Source: Lineus longissimus
Taxonomy: Eukaryota > Nemertea > Pilidiophora > Heteronemertea > Lineidae
NCBI RefSeq assembly: GCF_910592395.1
Contig: NC_088313.1
Span: forward strand, 11,758,937-11,822,936
Direction: 5' to 3'
DNA length: 64,000 bases
Shown here one piece after another: positions 55,988 to 64,000 of this stretch (positions are counted from its first letter, which is position 1; each line of letters starts with the position of its first letter). Position numbers and translations under genes: made by a program. A model generated the notes under the pieces. That model searched no databases and was not told the DNA's origin. It was given only the letters and a program-made list of their open reading frames with translations.

Positions 55988-57058
55988 GGTAGTTGATAAA
56001 ACTTGGAATCAGTGAAACCATGTTACCTGTGCTAAACAATGGAATCAGTCCTAAAAATGCATAAAAACATGAAATAATGCCATTGGAACCTAAGGTGGTT
56101 ACGAATCAATATTTGGAGCTTATTTTTACATGATCAGATCGGAATTTGACGGTAGTTTAGAAATCTGTCGCATTTCCGATTCAACAATCTATATTTTAGA
56201 ACAACCCAGTCATACCTCGCCTCCAGTGTACATTACTAATCTCCCAAATATGGGCATGCACGTCACGACACGCCCACCACACACCCATAATATGGACAAA
56301 TCAGCGCTCCGCTTACTACGCCACCACATGGGGCCTATTTGAACTACGGAGCGGTGTGATCAGGGTGATACAGAGAAGATTGACTACATCATGCAGTACC
56401 GGCTGGCACTTATCCGTACATCATCTTAAACATAACAAGAAACGTATAAGAAGATTTATTACCGAAGGTTTTAGCCGGGTTTGGAGATGAAAAATGAGAA
56501 CGAATTCCTTCACGGTGAGCGATTTCGTACATTTTCATGTACACATCGAGGGATGTAGAGATATTTTCGTGATGTCACCAGTTCTAAGCGGACACATTTT
56601 TTTAGTGATTCCCGTGTACATGTTTGTCCTATCTACCAAGCTTAATCAGAGCATTATATATACAAAATGATTCTTCTAATAAAAACGTTTTATTTTAGTA
56701 TATGGAATACAAAACAATCACAAAACCTTTCTTTTGCTTTCATTGAAAAGAAATCATTAGATATTTGCAATTGCGGCCCGTCGTGAATATAAGTTTATTT
56801 TTAACGACAACAACGCATTTCAAATGCATTCCATGATGACGTCATCCTCCACAAAAAGGTGGTTTCTGGAACTACTGGCAAATTGCTATCAATAAAGTCA
56901 GCTGGGACGAGATTGGCAGTTGGAAGGGTATAAATTGTGGAAGGAACGCACCCGATTTCACGCGGTACTTGCACAGTGATTCCACGGTTTAATACTGACT
57001 ATTCCATGGTTTAGCACAGGTTACCTGGTTTCACTGATTCCAAGTTTTATCAACTACC
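55988..57058. mobile_element. Inverted-repeat element with 9 bp duplication CTTTCTAAT (Mutator-like)
   Basis: Ends GGTAGTTGATAAAACTTGG and CCAAGTTTTATCAACTACC are complementary; high similarity continues for about 60 bp through CAGTGAAACC and ACCTGTGCTAAAC. A perfect 9-mer CTTTCTAAT flanks both sides (55979-55987 and 57059-57067). 1,071 bp with no transposase. Long TIRs and a 9 bp duplication fit Mutator-type transposition. It is a different family from the 17.8 kb element by terminal sequence. Confidence 0.88.
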
Positions 57059-57104
57059 CTTTCTAATACCCAGGCTAGTGTGCAGTGGACAGTGGACATC
57101 GTAC

Positions 57105-57185
57105 ATCGTAGGCTACACTCAACAATGTACAGTGTAGTTTACAGTACTACAGTGTTGAGTGTACAGTATATAGTATGTAGTGTAG
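57105..57185. repeat. Low-complexity ACAGT/GTAC-rich stretch with hairpin
   Basis: Repeats GTACAGT, GTAGTGTAG and similar words. TACACTCAACA and TGTTGAGTGTA can pair. Located just outside the Mutator-like element. Confidence 0.55.
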
Positions 57186-57428
57186 GCTACGCGGCAATTA
57201 CATCGAATGTGTATCCATGATTCTTTTTGCCATGGTAATTTACCACAAGAAACATGTTTTGTGTAGAATGTATACAGTATTTCCATCTAGTTATAACTTG
57301 TATAAACTTCTGTATTCTCCGTTCTTTATTGTGCATACTTGCGCTGTAGTCGATGTGTAGTTTCAGTAATAGTCAACTCAGAAAAGCCTAGCACACAGGC
57401 CGATCTCCTGCAAGACATTGACATTTAA

Positions 57429-58134
57429 CGGGGTATTGGTAAACAGAGAACTCCACAAATGAAGAACTAGAGAACTCAAATGATCGATTAGTTTTGCCTA
57501 TAGTTCCACTATCGGCTGTAAGGCGGCGCTGTACTTAAGAACAACTTGTAAATTTTTAACTTGTTGTCCTTTCCTTTTGTAGTCCATGCAATGATGCAGA
57601 GTCCCTTCACTATCATGATCGGTGTGTAAGGAGATGTAGTCCCAGTGAAGCAGAGTCCCTTCACTATCATGATTGATGTGTAGGCTAAATAGCATTGTAG
57701 TTTCAAAATAGTAGAATAAATATTGTAACTTCAGTAAAATTATTTATTTGGAAGTAAAGGTATGAATATAGAAAAGTGCAAAATATCAGTATGCACCATT
57801 TCAATCAAATTCACATACATGTAATAACAAAACTTTAATTACAGTGTCAGATCAAAGTCATTGAGCAATCATATTTATTCAAACAGAACAAAACTTTATG
57901 ATTAAATGTTACCCGGTATAAAATTTAACAACAGCTGACAATATGCAACACTGTCTTTTGACTTCGATGATTAATCTTGTCCAGCAAGTAATTGACAAAT
58001 TTAGATTTATGTACAGTGATTAAAATCATTGGGCAATCATATTCGGAACCAACATTACAATTTAGGCAAAACTAATCGATCATTTGGGTTTTCTAGTTCT
58101 TCATTTGTTGAGTTCTCTGTTTACCAATACCCCA
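57429..58134. mobile_element. Inverted-repeat element with TTTAA/TTAA duplication, ~706 bp
   Basis: The left GGGGTATTGGTAAACAGAGA and right TCTCTGTTTACCAATACCCC ends are complementary. The arms run about 75 bp to ATCGATTAGTTTTGCC and its complement, with only a few mismatches. TTTAA flanks both ends (57424-57428 and 58135-58139). Inside, GCAGAGTCCCTTCACTATCA occurs twice in tandem (about 57596 and 57651). A TTAA target suggests piggyBac-type mobilisation. Non-coding. Confidence 0.82.
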
Positions 58135-58504
58135 TTTAACGTGTGTCATGGCTGTGTTAACGACCGATGCTTTGGAAGATGATCAGATCGAAGAGGAATT
58201 TTGTGTTTGGGCATGAGGCCAGCTTTGAGAAGATACACAAGTCTACTGTTATAGGCCTAAAACCCAGGCATGTAATGTACATTTTAAGTCCGCTGTGTGA
58301 ACTGGATGTTATGTATTCCAACCTACTGTGATACATATAATTCTACCCGGATTGTATTGTTGTTAACTGTCATTTTTAAATTATGAACATTTGAATTATG
58401 TTCAGTGGAGGACCTTAACAAATCGGGGCTTAAGGCGACTACAAGCATTTTGACCAGGTACCATCGATAAGCTTAAAGGTGGACGCCATTCCGTTCATTT
58501 TATT

Positions 58505-58555
58505 AGCTCACCTCTTAGCAGATGTGAGCTTATCCCATACCGTGGCGTCCGTCGT

Positions 58556-58593
<38 letters not shown>

Positions 58594-59612
58594 CGTCGTC
58601 CGTTAGCAGGGCACGTTTCGTAACTGTTAGAGCTATTGAGTTGAAACTTGGTACACATGTACCCTTATGTAATGACACCTTGGAGACCAAAGTTCAGTCC
58701 GATTCGTTTCATGGTTTGGCCACCAGGGGGCCAAACGTTAAAAGTGAAAATATGCAATATCTCCCTTAATAGTAGTCGGGAAATTTTGAAAAAAATATGG
58801 TAGGTACTTCTAGCAAAGGTGCATCATATATCCTCCGGGTTTTTGATTTGACCTCCTTTTCAAGGTCACAGAGGTCAAATGGTGTAAATTGGCCGTTAGG
58901 ATGTAACGATGGCACGTTTCTAAACTGCAATGACTATTGATACCAAATTTGGTACACATTTACCCCTTAGTCAGGTGATCTCAGGGACCGAAGTTTGGTC
59001 CAATATGATTCACCACTTGACCACCAGGGGGCAAAATCCAAAAACCTTAAAAATGTGATTATTCCTTAACTTCTTGCCTGATTGCCACCAATTTGATATC
59101 ATGGGTACATCTAACCACCATACAGTATATGTCACACAGGTTTTTAATTTGACCTTCTTGTCAAGGTCACAGAGGTCAAATGGCGTAAATTCGCCGTCAG
59201 GCCGTAACTATGGCACGTTTCTTAACTGCAATGACTATTGATCACAAATTAAGTACACATGTACCCCTTGGTCAGGTGATCTCAGGTACCGAAGTTTGGT
59301 GCGATCTGATTTGCCGTTTGGCCTGCAGGGAGGGGGCCAAATCCTAAATTCTTCAAAAATGCCATTATTCCTAGTAATGACTTGCCCGATTGGCACCAAT
59401 TTTATATCATAGGTACATCTAATTCTAACAACCATTCAATGTGTCACCCGGGTCTTCTTTGATTTGACCTACTTTTCAAGGTCACAGAGGTCGAATGTAC
59501 TGTAAATTGGCCATTTTGGGGAAATTGTAATTGCTTGGACCTACATCAAACCTAACACTACATGACACAATACCATGCTCTTTGTCCATCTTTCCTCCAC
59601 ATGAGGTGAGCA
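58505..59612 (+). mobile_element. AGCTCACCTC-ended repeat with GTC microsatellite and three ~301 bp units
   Basis: Left end AGCTCACCTC (58505-58514) and right end GAGGTGAGC (59603-59611) are complementary. A CCGTCGTC/(GTC)n array fills about 58546-58602. Three tandem units start at GCACGTTTC (58611, 58912 and 59213), each with TTGGTACACAT, a GACCAC(C)AGGGGGC-like block, and TTTGACCT...CAAGGTCACAGAGGTC. The third unit is partly degenerate. No coding capacity. I recognise the overall design as a dispersed repeat type of marine invertebrates, from memory only. Confidence 0.82.
58855..59493 (+). promoter_or_regulatory. Three clustered nuclear-receptor half-site arrays
   Basis: Each ~301 bp unit contains TGACCT, 8 bp, then AGGTCA-CAG-AGGTCA: an everted repeat (ER8) fused to a direct repeat with 3 bp spacing (DR3). 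The DR3 lies at 58863-58877 and 59164-59178 (both perfect) and 59479-59493 (last half-site AGGTCG). The middle half-site is extended as TCAAGGTCA, the monomer form bound by ERR/NR5A receptors. Binding in this organism is unproven. Confidence 0.6.
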
Positions 59613-59954
59613 CAATGGCCCTGGCCATTTCATTGAACATGCATTTTCATGTAGCTCAGGTAGATATGAATTTACACTGCAATAAAGCAGTCTAATCAAC
59701 TCAAATTTGTTGAAACGTGGCATTTATAGTATTTGTACATCAGTCTATTATACAATCACATTGTTGATTTTAAATTCAGCACGTATTTTACACATTTGAC
59801 TTTTTTTAATTCAAGTTCAATTGTCAAATTTCTGAACGAACGGGGAAGGCCTTGAATCATGTAAACATAGTAAATACATGTAAATTACCTTGAATTACCT
59901 ATTATTTATCATACAACTGTATGTGGACAAGCGTGTCACAAGCATATGCCTGTA

Positions 59955-60373
59955 CCGTGCCAACTCTGAAATCGTTCCAACTGTGAAAATAGCGTGCCAA
60001 CTATGGTATGCCAACTATGAAATATGGATTCTAAAACGAATTAATTGGCCCTACTGTTAATTAACCGACTTTCATGCTCTCGGCAAGGGAGTGTAATTTC
60101 ACCGATCGGAACTCCGCAAGAATTTATTCACAAATTTGGATTGGTTCCACACATATATACCCCCAGAGAGTTTTAATCGACACGCAGCCTCCCCATCAAG
60201 TGCAGAAACCCAGCGGAGAAGTTGACTATCTCTGTTCCTATTGGCCCTAGCTTTGACGAGAGACATCAAGTGGCAATAATAACGCATATAACCTCAATTG
60301 TGCTCTTCCAGAGTTGGCATACCATAGTTGGCACGTTATTTTCACAGTTGGAAAGTTTTTAGAGTTGGCACGG
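59955..60373. mobile_element. MITE with TA duplication and GCCAACT iterons, 419 bp
   Basis: The left CCGTGCCAACTCT and right AGAGTTGGCACGG ends are complementary. The arms extend about 75 bp (CCAACTGTGAAAATA, CGTGCCAACTATGGTATGCC and complements). TA flanks both ends (59953-59954 and 60374-60375). Each arm repeats a (G/T)CCAACT.TG motif four times at 17-25 bp spacing, which looks like an array of transposase-binding sites. Non-coding. Confidence 0.85.
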
Positions 60374-60438
60374 TACATACGTCGCTATACAGACAAAACA
60401 AAAGTCCTACGTCCTTTTTTATTCAGCGTGAACAAGAA

Positions 60439-60652
60439 ATCTATACTATAATGCGCGTTGTGGCCGCTATTTAGGAGGTAATGTTTGTTTCAAAATTGGG
60501 CCTTGGAAATGCGTCGAATTCTTGCAACCTTTGGCTTCGTAGGTCTGGATCATACGTAAGAGTGTCACTGAGGGTGTCATGCGTCGAATATCTTCGTGGT
60601 TTTAGAATAAATAACAACTTTTCAGAGAGCACGTCGACTGGAGAGCTCCGCT
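60439..60652 (+). repeat. Dispersed repeat, ~215 bp, copy 2
   Basis: Direct copy of 15483-15699, differing by scattered substitutions by eye (for example CTATACTATAATGCGCG here, CTATACTATAAAGCGCG there). Confidence 0.85.
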
Positions 60653-62240
60653 CATTCTCAAAAGCATACACAAACTTCACGCATATTCTCCCTGCCACAT
60701 CAGTATTAGCTTCCAGCACGTATGTAGTGCTATACAACCTGGTCCATGGTGCAGGGTATTAGCAGGGAGATTAATGATTAGCCTGTTCTATTTTAGTTCT
60801 ATTCGAGAAACACTGACCTGAGTGATAAGGCAAATTCTGCAGAGTGGCCTACCGGAACATGCAGTCAGGGTATCAATAAACAGTTATGCCAGGATGGACA
60901 AAATATGTACAGTGGCCAGCGCTTGCTCTTTGCTTTATTCTTTACTGACTGATGTTGTCAGTTTGAATTGCGTTCTGCATCTCTGCATGCACCTGGCTTT
61001 GGTCCGACATTGGCATTGGGTACGGGAGTGGGTAGGTGATATGCCTAATATGTGAGGGCCTTATTTGGAACAGGACCTGCTGTCACTGGTCTCAATGCAT
61101 TGTGCAAAATAGCGTACTCCAATCAATCTATTGGGGGTTGCATTTAGATAGCAGCAATAAGTCCCTAAATGCAGTTAATTTTGTGTTTAACCTTTAATAA
61201 AACTTCAGTACGTTAGAAATTTAATGTAGCTCAATCATCGTGCCCATTTAACTAATGTATATATGCTAGAACCACCGCACCAGTTGATAGAACTGTATGT
61301 TCTGGTGACCACACGAGGCTTATACTGACGTACTGTACTGTTGGAGATATTCCGCCACCTTATGACAGACGTGTACCATGCTAAAATGGCAAGGGTTAAA
61401 ATGGCAATAATGACACAAATCAATGTAAAAGAGATTACCTTGTTCAATAAAATTATATTTTCGTCACTTTTTGCCGTAGATTTTTTGGGTTTTTTCATTC
61501 CATTTCCAAGATAACCTGTCGCGAGCCTAATCCAAAAAGGGACTTAGGGCATAGTACAATTAAGGTGCTTACTTTACCAGGCCGACACACGCACTCCAAT
61601 CCAGTGAGTGCCTTCAACGCCATCATTCTTACCAATTTATTGGGCCGTGCTCACGTTTTCAGAAACTCCGTATGACATGTTACAACTTGCAGTGCGAGAT
61701 ATAATGACGGGAACATGAAAATTGTTTAGGAACTACGGTTAGGTGTTGCAGGGCGGATGAATACACGGAAACACTTTAAAGACACCTAAACTATATAAAA
61801 TGATTTAGTTCTTTACTCGCCTTCCAGGTGGCAATACTTTTTAAAGCAAATATTGCCACCTAAGAGTGAAGTGCTGAACTCAAACAACCACTCTTCGAAT
61901 TGCATATTCTCATGTTTTTCGTGCAACTATTGTTGTTGGAACTTTTCGATGACAAAAATGTGATGTTATCACCTAATTCATCATTTTTACTTTTACTTTG
62001 CCCCCGACAACATTTTGGATTTGGCCCACCGCCTAATCTGCTACAACAGGAGCGTCATAAAGCACGAGTTCGTTCGTGCATTTAATAGTACGTGAGCCGC
62101 AAAAGGAAATAAAACACATATTGGCAAGTATCAATTATGTTGTTATATAGGGTAGACACAGTGTAAGATGTCGAACATTACATTCATGTACCCAGGTCAA
62201 TTTTTATGGAACAGCCTCTATATGCAAAATTAGTTATATG
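60653..62240. other. No firm gene; small hairpin
   Basis: AGGTGGCAATA (61826-61836) and TATTGCCACCT (61851-61861) form a perfect 11 bp stem. Apart from the weak membrane-protein frame listed separately I see no gene. Confidence 0.45.
61235..61498 (-). CDS. Possible first exon of a single-pass membrane protein
   Basis: 87 codons. A basic N-terminus (MKKPKKSTAKSDEN) is followed by one hydrophobic helix, VISFTLICVIIAILTLAILAW, at about residues 21-41, the layout of a type II membrane protein. AAG-GTGGCG just after the helix could be a splice donor, after which the frame loses protein-like character. No downstream exon is identified, so this is weak evidence for a gene. Confidence 0.25.
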   Translation of the reverse strand: MKKPKKSTAKSDENIILLNKVISFTLICVIIAILTLAILAWYTSVIRWRNISNSTVRQYKPRVVTRTYSSINWCGGSSIYTLVKWAR

Positions 62241-62265
62241 GCTTGCCACAGGTGGTGTGGCAAGC
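62241..62265. repeat. Perfect 10 bp stem hairpin
   Basis: GCTTGCCACA-GGTGG-TGTGGCAAGC. The CTTGCCACA word also occurs at 62874-62882 in the neighbouring dispersed repeat, so this may mark an eroded relative. Confidence 0.75.
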
Positions 62266-62554
62266 TGTCGGCCATCTTGGAATTTCTAAATCTACACACG
62301 TTCTAAATTCTCTCCTAAAAAACTAAAACTTTCCAATTTTAAAACAAGACTAACCAGACCATCGGGCTGCAACCTTCCCTTCGTAACTGTGGACCATATG
62401 CTAAGTTTATAAGTATATCCCAAGTTAACTCAGTAATTTTAGAGTGGGCCAGCTTGCGGGCCTTGTTTGATAGTATAGTCTGCATGTATAGAAATTCTGC
62501 ATGCATGTACTGCAGGCGATTTATTTAGTGAAATTATTGTGACGTACATGTAAA

Positions 62555-63025
62555 GGCAAGACCACCATTGATTTTTTAAGCCTTTTAGCAGTTCAATTGT
62601 CAATGTTTGACCGCGACGCGTCAAACACTGCGTGGTGTTTTGTGAATCTGAAATTTTGATATGATGTTCCGGACAGTCGGGCAAGTAAATGGTGAAAAGT
62701 AAACTGGTAGTTGACCACGGAAAATTTTTGATAATCGACAAATTAGACAGACATTGATATTTCTACTCTTTTCAGCCAACTGGCAGAAAAATCTCAAAAC
62801 ACGCCCCCTATTACCAAATTAGCAAAATTCGAAATTGATTTTTTCATCAAATAATTTATTTATATCTGCAGACTTGCCACAGCAAATATATTTTCAATAC
62901 CTCTCCAAATTTGTACTTGATAGTTAAAAACATGCACTCGTCTAATTGATAGGCCTGGACCCTCCAACATATGAATATTCATTGGTGGTATTGTCTCCAA
63001 TGCTACTGCTGTCATGGAGACCGCC
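62555..63025 (-). repeat. Dispersed repeat family, uninterrupted copy
   Basis: Reverse-orientation counterpart of 15860-17655 without the 1.35 kb nested insertion. It gives the empty-site sequence at about 62860-62875 (CATCAAATAATTTATTTATA). No coding capacity recognised. Confidence 0.82.
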
Positions 63026-64000
63026 ATTGTTGCCGATTATTGTACCTCCAGTCAGAAGCAGACGTTGGATATTCATATTGAGCCGCCTTACGGCGGCATG
63101 ATTAACGCACTATCCTCGATCAAGTTCAAAGCCAGTTCCATGAACGCGCACCGTGTGAATATATATATATATATACCCACCCTAATTATAATGGCTACAT
63201 TCAGTACCTACACACTTGTATTAACAAAAATATATAAGGCATTTTTGAAATACACATTATTAGAAATTCTTAAATTTAATTCCGAATTCTAAACGAACTG
63301 CTGCTGCTGCTTCGCGTGCACATTTCGAAAGCGTCCTTTTCTACTTCGAAGACCAGTGCATACATAAAATTGCCTGGATAAAATTGCCTGGTCACGCGTA
63401 CAGAATTATAACTCCATATTTCATCTTCTTATCAAGCATACTACAGTTGCAAATATATTATGGAATGATGAGCTTGGTCTTAAGTCCTAAACTCCTTGAC
63501 CCATCCTCCATCGTTCCTCCGTAAAAACGGCTCTCTGTGGCATACCTGCATCTCGTGCCAAGCCGATGTTTGCATTCGGATAAAACAGTCTGTGTCAGCT
63601 GGTGACATGTTGACAGCGTTTCAGCACCATGGATCTCATAAGATATCAACTATAAGCCGCGGACTATAAAATAGGAACCCCCATCCAGTAGACGGAATTA
63701 AGGAAAGAAATTTTGCTCGTGTTTCTAATACTATGAAATACGGACCAGTGTTTACAAAGAACTCAAGATCTGAATACCTAAGTATACGCTGAATTGAATA
63801 TTTAATACAAGGGGGAAGGTTTTCCCACAGTACGGCATCTGTGAATTCAGAACTCTAGGAACACGGAATTGCTTTTGATTCTTCAAGGTAAAGTTCTTAC
63901 TTGGCGATATACAGATCAATCTCATCCTCTGCACAAAAGTGTCATAAGTAAAAGCCTCGTCTCTTGATATGATAACGAACCAGATTTATCACAATCTGTG
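63026..64000. other. No recognisable gene; TA microsatellite
   Basis: (TA)n at about 63160-63175. Otherwise no supported feature up to the window end. Confidence 0.5.

Noticed and set aside
58479-58769. Arg-rich 96-codon frame
   Set aside because: Produced by the GTC microsatellite inside the dispersed repeat.
1-64000. CRISPR arrays, operons or prokaryotic systems
   Set aside because: No regularly spaced direct repeats with unique spacers, and gene structure and transposons are animal-type.

Overview
The window is animal nuclear DNA with large intron-like and intergenic spaces and a dense, mosaic load of transposons. It carries an animal-type seven-transmembrane neuropeptide receptor, a Mag/SURL-like Gypsy retrotransposon primed by tRNA-Leu, several LINE relics, PIF/Harbinger and pogo-like transposase genes and many short inverted-repeat elements. 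There is no bacterial or viral gene organisation. The repeat style (SURL-like element, strand-asymmetric poly-G runs, AGCTCACCTC-ended elements with GTC microsatellites) fits a marine invertebrate. An echinoderm, hemichordate or lancelet relative is plausible, but the sequence does not settle this.

Layout. 1-4.1 kb is mostly unassigned, with one TA-flanked foldback element. 4.1-12.8 kb is a nest: tandem and inverted copies of a roughly 0.95 kb G-rich repeat, one copy interrupted first by an inverted sister copy and then by a nearly intact 4,970 bp LTR retrotransposon with a perfect 5 bp target duplication. 13.8-22.3 kb holds two PIF/Harbinger elements with broken transposases, a relict of the first family, a repeat with its own nested insertion, and a 9 bp-TSD inverted-repeat element. 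26.2-29.5 kb contains a condensation-fold acyltransferase gene of 463 codons bracketed by oppositely oriented copies of one DNA-transposon family. 29.9-33.5 kb has a LINE relic and a dead pogo-like transposase. 35.5-38.9 kb has three inverted-repeat elements and a LINE 3' end.

The clearest host gene is the NPY/sNPF/PrRP-like receptor at 40,552-41,856, whose ATG sits directly behind a splice acceptor. Beyond it, 44.4-46.2 kb is a LINE 3' fragment between inverted arms. 48.9-63 kb is almost entirely non-autonomous elements, including one whose three tandem units each carry nuclear-receptor half-sites.

Only the receptor and the acyltransferase look like host protein genes, and I see no operon-like or pathway link between them. 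Most other coding capacity is transposon-derived and broken by nonsense codons, frameshifts or missing catalytic residues. Because several repeat families occur more than once, empty and filled sites can be compared inside the window, which dates some insertions relative to each other. All boundaries and similarities come from reading the sequence by eye; no database search was run.
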